Shown here: positions 25,632 through 35,400 of the stretch, in pieces | Numbering within the stretch: the first letter of the stretch is position 1 | How the letters are laid out: every line of letters begins with the position of its first letter | Source of the DNA: an uncultured Butyrivibrio sp. | GTDB lineage: Bacteria; Bacillota; Clostridia; Lachnospirales; Lachnospiraceae | Direction: 5' to 3' | Assembly: GCA_946536145.1 (NCBI GenBank) | Contig: CAMNEA010000016.1 | Coordinates: 1 to 47,182 of the forward strand | Length of the DNA: 47,182 nucleotides | Made by a program: the position numbers and the translations under genes | Notes under the pieces: generated by a model | The model's input: only the letters and a program-made list of their open reading frames with translations | What the model was told of the DNA's origin: nothing | Databases searched by the model: none

Positions 25632-27236
25632 TTAGCCGCCCATGTCTATTTCTACTTCCTCGTATTCACCATCTTCGCTGTCCTGGCTTTCCTCATCGGT
25701 TTCGCTTTCCGGGTCATCCCCGCCGCCATCATCCGTTTCATTATCGCTGTCCTCTTCCTCATCGGTAATTGTAACCTCTTCAAGGTCAGCATCCTCCTGT
25801 TGTTCCTCTTCTATATTTTCATCTGTGTTTTCATCTTCATTGTCGCCATCATTCTCATCTTCATCATCGTCTTCATCATCATGCCTTGCTTTTTTATCGT
25901 CTTCTTCATTCTCTTCATGCAGGTCTTTAGCCTCATCAGCATCCTCATCGTCATCGTCGTCATCCTCAGATTCAGGTTTGGGAGCTGTCTGCCATCTGTA
26001 AAAGAACGCGTGATTACCTATCATGGTATATGAAGTTATTCCGTAATAATCGGCCCAGTACTTGGTCATGAAAAAGAGGTAGTCGCCCACACGGGCACCA
26101 TCAAGAACTTCCTGTGCCGCCCTTACACAGGTGGAATTGGGACCGTTCTCTATAATAAGCTCAACTTTGCCCGATCTGTAAGAGGCAAACTGCATATTCT
26201 GGGTAATAACGCCTATAACCGTCCCCGGAAAAGCAGAGCTTTTGACGCGGTTCATAATAACAGAGCCCACGCCGAGTTTGCCGGTATAGGACTCCCCGTC
26301 AGCCTCCGCCTGTATGGTCGCAGCCAGCCAGGTAAGCTCGTCGGCAGTAGCGCTGTAGGATCCCGATGTATCCTCCTTTACCATTGCCAGCCTCTCAGCT
26401 ATCTGTTTAGCCAGTTCAGCCTGCGCTGCCGCTGTCTTGGCTTCAAGCGACTTCATTGTCTCATCAAGACTCTTAAGTCTCTCTTCATAGTCAGCAATCT
26501 TATTTCTCTCAGAAGAAAGACTGCTGTTTGTCGCATCAAGCTGTCCCCTGACTGTATCGGTCAGTTGCGCCAACTCATCATGCTTCTCATCAAGCTCATC
26601 CTGATACTTGTTAAGCTCTTCTTCTCGCTTTTCGACCTCTTTCTTCTTGGCCTCGATCTCAGCCTGAAGCTGCCGGTACTCGGCTATCTTGTTCCGGTCA
26701 TATTTAACTATTGCATTAAGATATTCAAATTTGGTCAGAAATTCACCGAATGATCCCGATTGTATCAGAACCCGGACAAGACCTGAGGTTCCACCACTCT
26801 CGTAGGTTGATTTAAGACGTTTCTTAAGAAGCTCATACCTCTCTTTTTCAAGAGTCTGAGCCTTAAAAAGCTCATCGTTGAGCTCAACTATTTCAGATGA
26901 TACTTCTGCGAGGGCATCCTCTGCCTCGGATATTTCCACATTAAGCGAAGAAAGCTTGTTTGAGTAACTGTTTATGGTACTCTGAAGCGAACTGCTCTGG
27001 TTCTGCAGCTCACTGACATTGCTCTCGGCCTCCTCTTTTTGTCCCTGAAGGGCACTTATGGCATTCTTGGTCTCCCGGGTCTGCTTCTCAAGATTGGATA
27101 TTGTGGCCTGTGTCTGTGCCTCTCTCTCCTGCATCTGCGATATTGTATCATCAAACTCATCAGCCCGGCTCACAAAAGAAAACCTGCCTGCAACGAGCGA
27201 AAGGAGCAAAATCCCCAACAACAACTTCCTTCGCAT
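25632..27236 (-). CDS. Exported SleB-type cell wall hydrolase with coiled coil and acidic tail
   Basis: A 534-residue secreted protein. Residues 1-25 are a signal peptide (cleavage near SRADE). About 26-285 is a long coiled coil like that of PcsB/CwlO proteins, which keeps such hydrolases in check or links them to FtsEX. About 300-410 is a SleB/CwlJ (Hydrolase_2) lytic domain, with ADELTWLAATIQAEADGES carrying the catalytic Glu and KLGVGSVIMNRVKS. About 420-534 is a tail composed very largely of Asp and Glu. The hydrolase cleaves peptidoglycan glycan strands and would serve growth or division. It starts 7 bases after the oxidoreductase gene. The acidic tail could bind calcium or keep the protein off teichoic acids; that is inference. 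Confidence 0.85.
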   Translation of the reverse strand: MRRKLLLGILLLSLVAGRFSFVSRADEFDDTISQMQEREAQTQATISNLEKQTRETKNAISALQGQKEEAESNVSELQNQSSSLQSTINSYSNKLSSLNVEISEAEDALAEVSSEIVELNDELFKAQTLEKERYELLKKRLKSTYESGGTSGLVRVLIQSGSFGEFLTKFEYLNAIVKYDRNKIAEYRQLQAEIEAKKKEVEKREEELNKYQDELDEKHDELAQLTDTVRGQLDATNSSLSSERNKIADYEERLKSLDETMKSLEAKTAAAQAELAKQIAERLAMVKEDTSGSYSATADELTWLAATIQAEADGESYTGKLGVGSVIMNRVKSSAFPGTVIGVITQNMQFASYRSGKVELIIENGPNSTCVRAAQEVLDGARVGDYLFFMTKYWADYYGITSYTMIGNHAFFYRWQTAPKPESEDDDDDDEDADEAKDLHEENEEDDKKARHDDEDDDEDENDGDNEDENTDENIEEEQQEDADLEEVTITDEEEDSDNETDDGGGDDPESETDEESQDSEDGEYEEVEIDMGG

Positions 27237-27243
27237 ACTTTCC

Positions 27244-28467
27244 TCACAAACTATTTATTTCGGGAGCAATGTCCCCATTTTCATTACGGCAATCTTCACC
27301 CGCAGTTTCGGGGGTCTGCCCATTATCATCAGAACTTACTAAAGACTGATCTTCGCCGGCGGCAGGAATACTGTCTTCAGCAGCCGTTAGCGTCTGAAGC
27401 TGAAATTTCCTCTGAGTGTGTTCCTGCACTTCTAAAGCATCAGGGCTGTACTCAAAAGAGCTGTTATGAGCAGCGCCTGTCTCCTCATCCTCTCCGGGGA
27501 ATACGATATGATTGTTCCTGCGTATAAAGTCCATCATGTTCAGCATCTTAAGAGTCTCGCTGTGCGGCATCTGTGGGCACTCGATCCAGCCCTGTGAGAG
27601 CGCCTTCACGCAGGCTTCTATCTCGTACTCATATCCGGTCTTCTGCTTGGGCCTTTTGTAATATGCAATCTTTCTGTATTCATTGTCATAGACAGATATT
27701 CCGTCAGGATTGGTCACATTGTCAACTACAATATAGCCCTTGCTGCCATATATGATGCCGCTTCTGTCACTGTTTGACAGAGTCGTGGCATTAAGAACAG
27801 CCATCCTGCCATCCGTGTACCTCAAGGTGATGCTGTCCTGCATATCCATTCCAAGATTGTTAAAGGTGCATATAGAAGCAATATCAGCAACATCATTGCC
27901 AAATACCATGGAAGCAAAATTAAGGACATAAACGCCAAGATCAAGCAGTGCTCCTCCTCCGAGAGAAGGCTGGTTGATCCTGTCTTTATAGACGATGTTA
28001 TAGCCAAGATTTGCGGTGAGCATGGTTGTCTCGCCGATGACGTTGCTTGCAAGAACCTCTTTTAGCTTGTCAATCATCGGCATATATCTTGTCCACATCG
28101 CCTCGGTAACGAGAAGTTTCTTTTCCTGGGCGAAGTCAAATACTTTCCTCGCCTGATCCTCGTTGAGCATAAAAGTCTTTTCGCAGATAACATTTTTGCC
28201 TGCCATGAGAGCAAGCATCACATTATCATAGTGTTCAGAATGCGGAGTTGCCACGTATATAAGATCCACTTTAGGGTCATTTACAAGTTCCTGATAAGAT
28301 CCGTAGGACTTCTTAACGCCATAGCTCTGAGCAAATCTGGTGGCATTTTCCGAAGATCTTGATCCGACGGCATAGCAAGTTACGCCCTTAGTTTCCCTGA
28401 GCGTCTCTGCCATCTTGCAGGCAATCCTGCCTGTGCCCATAATACCTACTCGTAGACGTCCAAACAC
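27244..28467 (-). CDS. Gfo/Idh/MocA-family oxidoreductase
   Basis: A 407-residue NAD(P)-dependent oxidoreductase. The N-terminal Rossmann domain starts RVGIMGTGRIACKMAETL, and the family signature YVATPHSEHYDNVMLAL plus VICEKTFMLNEDQA with the catalytic Lys is clear. The C-terminal domain (about 125-325) carries GGGALLDLGVYVLNFA. Substrates of the family are sugars, inositols and dihydrodiols; the trans-1,2-dihydrobenzenediol dehydrogenase-like branch fits best. The last 75 residues are an unexpected low-complexity, acidic extension. The start is GTG at 28465-28467 with GGAGGT seven bases upstream; an ATG overlapping the ribosome binding site is in another frame. It is preceded by the SH3 gene and followed closely by the wall hydrolase gene. 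Confidence 0.87.
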   Translation of the reverse strand: MFGRLRVGIMGTGRIACKMAETLRETKGVTCYAVGSRSSENATRFAQSYGVKKSYGSYQELVNDPKVDLIYVATPHSEHYDNVMLALMAGKNVICEKTFMLNEDQARKVFDFAQEKKLLVTEAMWTRYMPMIDKLKEVLASNVIGETTMLTANLGYNIVYKDRINQPSLGGGALLDLGVYVLNFASMVFGNDVADIASICTFNNLGMDMQDSITLRYTDGRMAVLNATTLSNSDRSGIIYGSKGYIVVDNVTNPDGISVYDNEYRKIAYYKRPKQKTGYEYEIEACVKALSQGWIECPQMPHSETLKMLNMMDFIRRNNHIVFPGEDEETGAAHNSSFEYSPDALEVQEHTQRKFQLQTLTAAEDSIPAAGEDQSLVSSDDNGQTPETAGEDCRNENGDIAPEINSL

Positions 28468-28500
28468 CTGTCATACCTCCTCATCCCGACTTACTGTCTA

Positions 28501-29886
28501 TTACTGTCTAAGATACTCAGACTTGATATATCCGGTCTTATTCTTGAACTCGACCTTGGCCCATCCGTTTGCGTACTGCTCAACCACATTAACGCTCTCA
28601 CCGGCATATATGGTAGTGACTGCTTCAGTGTCAGTTCCCTGACCTTTCCTGAGTTTGACAGAATCTGTCACAACCATCTTGCCCTTAGCAAGAGATGAAA
28701 CCTTTGCTGCTGTCTCTTCGGAAGAAGATGCCTCAGATGCTGCTGATGATGCTTCTGAAGATGTCTCATCTGCCTGATCTGACGCCGTCGAAGCGCTGCT
28801 TGCTGCTTCTGATGAAGTCTCCTCGCCATTTTGGTCTTCACCTTCGGCATTCTCCTCAGCGTTCGAAGAAACATCAGAAGCAGCTACTCTCTCCTCTGAT
28901 ACAACATCAAAGAATTCTGTCTTGACATAGGCCTCGGTGTCCTTGAACTGAATCTTGCTCCAGCCGTTGGCAAGAGCTTCAATTTCTGTAAACTCCTGTC
29001 CCTTGGTAGTTCTGTCAAGAATGTCAGCAGTCTCAGAATCCGAACTTCTTATATTTATGACATCAGTTGCCTTTATCACGCGGGAAACTACAACCGTGTC
29101 ATCGTCTGCCTCATCATCGGATGAGCCTTCCGAGGACTCATTAGGAGCAGCCGCCTCGGATGTAGCAAGTGCCTCTCCTACTGAAACCTGAAGTCCTGAG
29201 CGCATCTTGGTGAGAAGCTCAGCCAGTTTCTCATCTGCGTTCACCATCTCGTTGTAGCTCGTAGCAACCTTATTGTTGAGATCGATAACGTCTGCCTGGA
29301 CGTTGATCTGCTTAAGGTAATCAAGCTCATTAGTGTCGGCTATATCGCCATTGATATACAGATTGCCGCTGTCATCAGTGCAGATATAAAGAGTCTCAAG
29401 CCCGGGAACATCGCCGTCATATTCATAAAGTTTCACCTCGTTATAGACATAGGCTACATAGCTTCCCGGAACCGGACCCGGCTTGGTATAAACATCGATA
29501 TTCTCAAATTTCTCGATGTACTCGGATGCCGCAACCGCCTTGAGTATCTCGGTATCATCCAGACCCTTGTATATGCTTGAAAGAGTATCCGAATCACCGT
29601 TTGCAGAAGCCTCATAATACTTCTCAACAAGCGCATTCACTTCAGGATAAGCATTGAGTTCCATCTCCTGCTGCGGTATCTCAAATACTGATGCCTCAGT
29701 CTCTGCCGTGTTTGTCTGAACATTAACAGCCGTCCGCTTATTTGCGCTAAGCGCGATTACTATTGTAACGGCAACCGCAACGACCAGTATCGCCGGCATC
29801 AGGATCTTCTTGTTGTCTCCCAAAAAGCCAAATATATCTTTTTTATCATTTCTCCAATTTGTCACATCTTTATTTTTTTTAGCCAT
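28501..29886 (-). CDS. Membrane-anchored protein with two bacterial SH3 domains
   Basis: A 461-residue protein with a short basic cytoplasmic head, one membrane helix (about residues 30-50, MPAILVVAVAVTIVIALSA) and an outer part. About 75-240 is an unnamed domain with ALVEKYYEASANGD typical of NTF2-like folds. Two SH3b domains follow (about 268-325 and 400-460; INIRSSDS...GWSKIQF and VKLRKGQG...GWAKVEF), joined by a Ser/Ala/Glu-rich linker. SH3b domains usually bind peptidoglycan peptides. ATG at 29884-29886 with CTGGAGG; an in-frame extension upstream would run into the tRNA and is rejected. The tRNA-Arg gene ends only 24 bases before this start, on the same strand. Confidence 0.82.
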   Translation of the reverse strand: MAKKNKDVTNWRNDKKDIFGFLGDNKKILMPAILVVAVAVTIVIALSANKRTAVNVQTNTAETEASVFEIPQQEMELNAYPEVNALVEKYYEASANGDSDTLSSIYKGLDDTEILKAVAASEYIEKFENIDVYTKPGPVPGSYVAYVYNEVKLYEYDGDVPGLETLYICTDDSGNLYINGDIADTNELDYLKQINVQADVIDLNNKVATSYNEMVNADEKLAELLTKMRSGLQVSVGEALATSEAAAPNESSEGSSDDEADDDTVVVSRVIKATDVINIRSSDSETADILDRTTKGQEFTEIEALANGWSKIQFKDTEAYVKTEFFDVVSEERVAASDVSSNAEENAEGEDQNGEETSSEAASSASTASDQADETSSEASSAASEASSSEETAAKVSSLAKGKMVVTDSVKLRKGQGTDTEAVTTIYAGESVNVVEQYANGWAKVEFKNKTGYIKSEYLRQ

Positions 29887-29910
29887 AAAAACCTCCAGCA
29901 AAAAAGAATA

Positions 29911-29982
29911 TGCACCCGACAGGATTCGAACCTGCATTAAAGGCGTCGGAGGCCTACGTTCTATCCATTAGACTACGGGTGC
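29911..29982 (-). tRNA. tRNA-Arg (anticodon CCG)
   Basis: A 72-base cloverleaf read leftward. The acceptor GCACCCG at 29976-29982 pairs with CGGGTGC at 29912-29918; the T-arm has GGTTCGAATCC; the anticodon loop CTCCGAC gives anticodon CCG, which reads CGG arginine codons. The discriminator base is A and CCA is not encoded. The D-stem has one mismatch (C-A), and the first anticodon-stem pair is T-T. It has its own promoter and lies just before the SH3 gene. Confidence 0.93.
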
Positions 29983-29995
29983 ACATACATGGTAT

Positions 29996-30025
29996 ATATT
30001 ACCACATATTTTATTCTTTTATCAA
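29996..30025 (-). promoter_or_regulatory. Predicted promoter of tRNA-Arg and the SH3 gene
   Basis: Leftward TTGATA (30020-30025) and TAATAT (29996-30001), 18 bp apart, so transcription would begin just before the tRNA 5' end at 29982. Confidence 0.6.
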
Positions 30026-30043
30026 GCCTGCTTCACCCCAAAA

Positions 30044-30934
30044 TCATTCTTTAACAATAAAAACTCTGTCCGATTCACGGTCGTACATATACAGATTGTC
30101 ACTAAGTATATCTTCCTCACCCACTGCAGTAGAATTGACCTCATGTATCATGCTGCGAAGACTTGAAACATCCATCTGCATATTGGTATCCGGGATGATC
30201 AGCACCTCGTGGATCGATGACGGGATTATAAAAAGATCGCTCTCGTGATATTCGGCAAGTCCTTTAAGAATATCAGGGTAGAAAATGACCCCCGCCCCAA
30301 GGTTTTTATCGGTATTTGTCGCAACATAGATTCCGCAGGCGTCGTCCAGCCCTTCATGTCGTCCTGTCAGCTCTTCCACAACATCAAGAAGTCCCGAAAT
30401 AGAAACCGGACTTACTGATGCAGCTGACTCTAATGTATTCTCCCACAGCTCATCCTCGGAGATCTCCCACATTTTCAGATGGTCTTTACGGATTGTAATG
30501 CATCCGTCTCCGAAGCTTTCGCTCATCACCCTGCAAACAGGAACCAGTGCCAGATCCAGGATCTTCTTTATGGGAATATCCTTAAGTTTTCTCCTGTTTT
30601 TCCCATAATTGACCACCTTAAAGAAAAGCTTTGGGGCCACCATTGAAAAATCGCTGAAAAACTCCACATCAGGTCCGCATCCGGTGGTGGTGCTTTTATA
30701 CATCCTTACCAGATCGTCGACCAGCATCATGAGCATTGCGCCGCGCTCATACTGCCTGTGATAGTCATCGATGTAAATTGTCGGTGCCACGTTGCTCATC
30801 TGCTCCTTTATCACGAGGGCATGACGGATTATTCCGTTATTCTTTTCAATATCTTTTAAGGAAATATCATATCCTTCCCCAAGAATATCTCCTACCTCTC
30901 TTATCATCATCTGTCCAAATTCTTTTATATCCAT
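30044..30934 (-). CDS. DUF5688 family protein
   Basis: A 296-residue soluble protein matching the DUF5688 family common in Lachnospiraceae: it has IKEFGQMMIREVGDILGEGY at the start, then KNNGIIRHALVIKEQ and PTIYIDDYHRQYERG, and near the end FIIPSSIHEVLIIPD. No catalytic or membrane feature is seen and the function is unknown. These genes are often multicopy and resemble phage or regulatory proteins in distribution only. I chose the ATG at 30932-30934 because GGAG lies 9 bases upstream; an upstream ATG at 30979 lies inside the efp terminator hairpin region and lacks a ribosome binding site. Its expression may come from read-through of that terminator. Confidence 0.78.
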   Translation of the reverse strand: MDIKEFGQMMIREVGDILGEGYDISLKDIEKNNGIIRHALVIKEQMSNVAPTIYIDDYHRQYERGAMLMMLVDDLVRMYKSTTTGCGPDVEFFSDFSMVAPKLFFKVVNYGKNRRKLKDIPIKKILDLALVPVCRVMSESFGDGCITIRKDHLKMWEISEDELWENTLESAASVSPVSISGLLDVVEELTGRHEGLDDACGIYVATNTDKNLGAGVIFYPDILKGLAEYHESDLFIIPSSIHEVLIIPDTNMQMDVSSLRSMIHEVNSTAVGEEDILSDNLYMYDRESDRVFIVKE

Positions 30935-30980
30935 ATCTGTTTTTCTCCTTTTTTCTTTTTCCAGTACATTTTTGCGCATA

Positions 30981-31019
30981 AAAAAGGCAATAGAATCCCT
31001 TTAAGAAATCTATTGCCTT
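30981..31019 (-). terminator. Intrinsic terminator of efp
   Basis: Leftward AAGGCAATAGA (31009-31019) pairs with TCTATTGCCTT (30984-30994), followed by a run of T. It sits between efp and the DUF5688 gene on the same strand, 54 bases past the efp stop. Confidence 0.85.
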
Positions 31020-31072
31020 ACTGTTTTAATTATGATTATTAATCTACTGCGTCAGATATGGTTACGTATAAA

Positions 31073-31630
31073 TCAGACTCTTGAAAGATATTCACCTGTT
31101 CTGGTGTCAATCTTAATAACATCACCTTCGTTTACAAAGAGAGGAACTGCCACATTGGCACCTGTCTCAACAGTTGCGGGCTTGGTAGCACCAGTAGCTG
31201 TATCACCCTTGAAGCCGGGCTCAGTCTCTGTAATTGCAAGCTCTACGAACATAGGCGGCTCAACTGCAAATACATTGCCGTTGTATGAGCTTACCTTGCA
31301 GGTCTCGTTCTCCTTGACGAATTTAAGGGAATCACCAACCTGCTCGGATGTAAGACCAATCTGCTCGTAGGTCTCTGTATCCATAAAGTTGTAAATATCT
31401 CCATCCTGATAGAGATACTGCATATCCTTCTTGTCAACTCTTGCTGCAGGGAACTTCTCAGTGGGACGGAAGGTTGTCTCCTTAACACCGCCATTGATGA
31501 TATCCTTGAGCTTGGTTCTTACGAAAGCAGCACCTTTACCGGGCTTAACATGCTGAAATTCAATGATCTGACATACGTTGCCATCGATCTCGATGGTAAT
31601 ACCATTTCTGAAATCACTTGCAGAAATCAT
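31073..31630 (-). CDS. efp: Translation elongation factor P
   Basis: A 185-residue EF-P, which binds stalled ribosomes and promotes peptide bond formation at polyproline stretches. The N-terminal KOW-like domain carries [13 protein letters not shown] with Lys32 at the loop tip, the residue modified in many bacteria; OB domains follow with [11 protein letters not shown] and the C-terminal [25 protein letters not shown] chose the ATG at 31628-31630 because AGGAGG lies just upstream; an in-frame extension of 11 residues has none. It follows aroQ after a 318-base gap with a possible own promoter and ends in a strong terminator. Lys32 without the neighbouring epmA/B/C suggests a Firmicute-type or absent modification. 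Confidence 0.96.
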   Translation of the reverse strand: MISASDFRNGITIEIDGNVCQIIEFQHVKPGKGAAFVRTKLKDIINGGVKETTFRPTEKFPAARVDKKDMQYLYQDGDIYNFMDTETYEQIGLTSEQVGDSLKFVKENETCKVSSYNGNVFAVEPPMFVELAITETEPGFKGDTATGATKPATVETGANVAVPLFVNEGDVIKIDTRTGEYLSRV

Positions 31631-31670
31631 AAAATATCCTCCTAAAATAAATACATCAAACAACTATAGT

Positions 31671-31699
31671 AGTTTAAACTATCTGCAGGAATATTTCAA
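31671..31699 (-). promoter_or_regulatory. Possible promoter of efp
   Basis: Leftward TTGAAA (31694-31699) and TAAACT (31671-31676), 17 bp apart, about 45 bases before the efp start. The -10 region lies within an AGTTTAAACT palindrome. Confidence 0.4.
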
Positions 31700-31709
31700 C
31701 TGTTTTTTA

Positions 31710-31871
31710 TCAAGAATCGGAGTTGACATAGCTTCCATATATCGAAGGCCTCCCTTTCACATTAGGAAGACAATAGGCTGACAAGCAAAGGCTTGCCTTA
31801 TCATGCCTTGGAATTATGACCTTCGTATCTGCCGGATACAGCTCAAAGCCCTTCCTGATCGCATACTTCAT
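31710..31871 (-). pseudogene. Small orphan reading frame between aroQ and efp
   Basis: A leftward frame open from about 31922 to the TGA at 31710-31712. From its only ATG (31869-31871) it would give 53 residues, starting MKYAIRKGFELYPADTK and including IIPRHDKASLCLSAY, with protein-like composition. The ATG lies only a base after AAAGG, too close for a good ribosome binding site, and no alternative start is convincing; a GGAGG occurs upstream but is not followed by a usable start. The rest of the 318-base gap between efp and aroQ holds only the possible efp promoter. It may be the end of a decayed gene or a small real one. I do not recognise it. Confidence 0.3.
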
Positions 31872-31948
31872 CCTTTGAAGAAGTATTTTTATCTCCGCTA
31901 TGGGTGCCTGATATCCTCCAGATCATTGCTGCCAGGGTTAAGTGTTGC

Positions 31949-32386
31949 TTAATTTTTTATCTCATGAATACTGTCCATGGCCTCGAGGTATCCGTCGAGT
32001 CCGTGGCCGTATATCTGCCTGTCGCAGGCGGGAGCCGTCACGGATATCTTGCGAAACTCCTCCCTGGACTGTATGTCGGAAATATGTACCTCCACCTTGA
32101 CAATATTCTCAAGGCTCTTTAGGGCATCGTGAATTGCATAGCTGTAATGTGTATAAGCTCCCGGATTTATGACAATCCCCTGCGTGCCGTCGCTGTATGC
32201 CTCCTGAAGTCTGTCAATTATTGCTCCTTCGTGATTGGACTGGAAAATAGTGATCTCATCTCCATCTTCCTTTGCCTTATTTCTGATCATATCGCAGAGG
32301 AAATCATAGTCGCGGTTTCCGTAAACCGCCTTTTCTCTTATCCCCAGGAAGTTAAGATTCGGTCCGTTAATAACAAGTATCTTCAT
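31949..32386 (-). CDS. aroQ: 3-dehydroquinate dehydratase, type II
   Basis: A 145-residue type II dehydroquinase, which converts 3-dehydroquinate to 3-dehydroshikimate in the shikimate pathway. The signature KILVINGPNLNFLGIRE is at the start, Tyr22 (KAVYG) is the catalytic base, FQSNHEGAIIDRL and VINPGAYTHYSYAI are conserved, and HISDIQSREEFRKISVTAPA holds the His and Arg of the active site. Length is standard. It starts 44 bases after carB on the same strand, so it may share the carAB transcript; no other shikimate gene is in the window. Confidence 0.95.
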   Translation of the reverse strand: MKILVINGPNLNFLGIREKAVYGNRDYDFLCDMIRNKAKEDGDEITIFQSNHEGAIIDRLQEAYSDGTQGIVINPGAYTHYSYAIHDALKSLENIVKVEVHISDIQSREEFRKISVTAPACDRQIYGHGLDGYLEAMDSIHEIKN

Positions 32387-32430
32387 ATTGCTTCAAACCT
32401 TTCATAAAGAAATCAGACCGGGTAACCCTG

Positions 32431-35400
32431 TCAGATCCCGGTGATATCAACCAGTTCGAGGCCGTCCTCGCTGCTGGCGCTCTCAAGGCTTGTGACAAGA
32501 GCCCTTGCCGTATCGAGAGCAGTGATGACATTGACGCCGGTCTCAATAGCAGTTCTTCTTATGAGGAACCCATCTCTTGACTTGTCTCTTCCCTGAGTAG
32601 GTGTATCTATTACAAGATCGATCCTGTGACCAAGGATCAGATCTATGACTGTAGGAGCCTCCTGGCTTATGCGGTTGATCTTTCTAGCCTTTACACCATT
32701 TTCGTTCAGTGTGTTGGCTGTTGACCTCGTTGCATAGATGATATATCCGAGCTTCTCATAGCGCCTTGCGATATCTATGACTTCTCCCTTGTCCGAATCT
32801 TTGACAGTGATGATCATCTGCTTGTGCTTTGGCAGGTTGACACCCGCTCCGAGGAATGCCTTATAAAGAGCCTCATCAAAGCTCCTGCTTATTCCGAGGC
32901 ATTCACCGGTACTCTTCATCTCGGGTCCAAGACTTATCTCTGCTCCACGTATCTTTTCAAAGGAGAACACAGGCATCTTGATCGCGATGTAACCGGCTTC
33001 AGGCTGAAGTCCAGGTGTATATCCCATGTCCCTTAGCTTCTTGCCAAGCATGACCTTCGCTGCCAGGTCAACGATAGGGATTCCCGTAACTTTGCTTATA
33101 TAAGGAACAGTCCTTGATGACCTCGGATTGGCCTCAATGATATATACCTCATCTCCCACGGCAATAAACTGTATGTTGATAAGTCCTATGACATGGAGGG
33201 CTGAAGCAAGTCTCTTTGTATACTCAGCGATCGTGTCCTTGACCTTCTGGGAAAGAGACTGCGCGGGATAAACAGATATTGAGTCGCCTGAATGGATACC
33301 GGATCTCTCAATATGCTCCATAATACCCGGTATAACAATGTCTTCTCCGTCACAGACCGCATCCACCTCCGTCTCTATTCCCTGCAGGTACTTGTCAACG
33401 AGTATCGGGTGATCCTGGGCATATCTGTTTATTATGTTCATGAACTCCTCGATCTCGCTGTCAGAAAGCGCGATCTGCATTCCCTGGCCGCCAAGTACAT
33501 AGGAGGGACGGACAAGTACGGGATACCCCAGGCGGTTTGCAACCTCTTTTGCCTCCTCGGCTGTATAGACCGTCGCGCCGGCAGCTCTTTTGATGCCGGT
33601 CTCTTCGAGGATCCTGTCAAAGATCTCACGGTCCTCCGCAGCATCGACATCAGCAGCATCGGTTCCGTATATCTTAACTCCCATCTTCATGAGATCCTGT
33701 GTCAACTTGATGGCGGTCTGTCCGCCAAACTGAACTACAGCTCCGTCAGGCTTCTCAAGCCTTACAATGTTCTCAACATCCTCTGCCGTGAGCGGCTCAA
33801 AATACAGCTTGTCAGCTATATCGAAGTCCGTGCTGACTGTCTCGGGGTTGTTGTTGACAATGATAGTCTCGTATCCTTCCTTTTTAAACGCCCAGGTGGC
33901 GTGGACTGAGCAGTAGTCAAATTCGATTCCCTGACCTATCCTTATAGGGCCTGATCCAAGCACAAGTATCTTCTTTTTGCCATCGCTCTCAGAAAATACC
34001 GCTTCATCTTCAGAGTCAGGTCCGTTATAAACCGAGTAGTAATACGGAGTCTGCGCAGCGAATTCGGCAGCGCAGGTATCAACTATCTTGTATGTCGCCC
34101 TTATTTTATACGAATCACGGAGCTCTTTGAGCACAGAAATATTAAATCTTGTAAATCTGCTGATGACCTCATCCGGAAACTCAAGGCGCTTAGCCTCAAG
34201 CAGTGTCTCATAACTGATGATCTTTTTGGCGTCTTCAAGCGTAGCAGATCTTCCTTCGCTGTTTTTCTCGCCGGCGCGCAAAAGACGCAGCTCCATCTTG
34301 ACAAGAGTATGCAGTTTGTCGATAAACCACAGATCGATCATGGTGATCTCATGGATCTTCTCATGGCTTATTCCGCGGCGGAGAGCTTCCGCTATCACCC
34401 ATATTCTCTGATCATCAACGACCTTTAATCTCTCCATGAGTTCATCTTCATCAAGCTCTGAAAAGTCATAGCTGGTGAGGCAGTCCACGTGCTGCTCAAG
34501 AGAGCGAATGGCCTTCATCATGGCACCTTCAAAGTTTGTGCAGATACTCATGACTTCACCCGTGGCCTTCATCTGGGTCGTAAGTGTCCTCTTGGCCGTG
34601 ATGAACTTGTCAAAAGGAAGTCTCGGGAACTTCACAACGCAGTAATCGAGCGCAGGTTCAAAACTCGCGTAGGTCTTGCCTGTAATGGCATTTTTAATCT
34701 CATCAAGGGTATATCCCAGAGCAATCTTGGCTGCGACCTTTGCTATAGGATATCCGGTTGCCTTACTTGCGAGAGCTGAGGATCTGCTCACACGGGGATT
34801 GACCTCGATCACACAGTACTCAAAGCTTGTAGGATGCAGCGCAAACTGCACATTGCAGCCTCCTGTGATCCCAAGCTCATCTATAATATTCAGCGCCGAG
34901 CTCCTTAGCATCTGATATTCCTTGTCAGAGAGCGTCTGTGAAGGAGCGACAACTATGGAGTCTCCGGTGTGAACTCCAACCGGGTCGATATTTTCCATAT
35001 TGCAGACAGTTATGCAGTTGCCTGCACTGTCTCTCATTACCTCGTACTCTATTTCCTTCCAGCCCGAAATGCATCTCTCAACCAGAACCTCCGAAGCCCT
35101 CGAGAGTCTCAGACCATTTTTTAATATCTCCTCGCACTCCTGTCTGTTGTGCGCAATTCCGCCGCCGGATCCTCCGAGGGTAAATGCCGGGCGAAGCACC
35201 ACAGGATAGCCTATCTTTCCGGCAAAGGCGACTCCGTCTTCCACGTTGTGTACCACAAGGGAAGCTGCGCAGGGCTCGCCTATCCTCTCCATCGTATCCT
35301 TGAATTCCTGACGGTCCTCGGCCTTTCTTATAGTCTCAGCTGTGGTTCCAAGGAGCTTTACCCCGTGCTCCTTCAAAAATCCCGACTCAGCAAGTTCCAT

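Noticed and set aside
29887..29937. N-terminal extension of the SH3 protein
   Set aside because: It would run into the tRNA-Arg gene; the ATG at 29886 has its own ribosome binding site.
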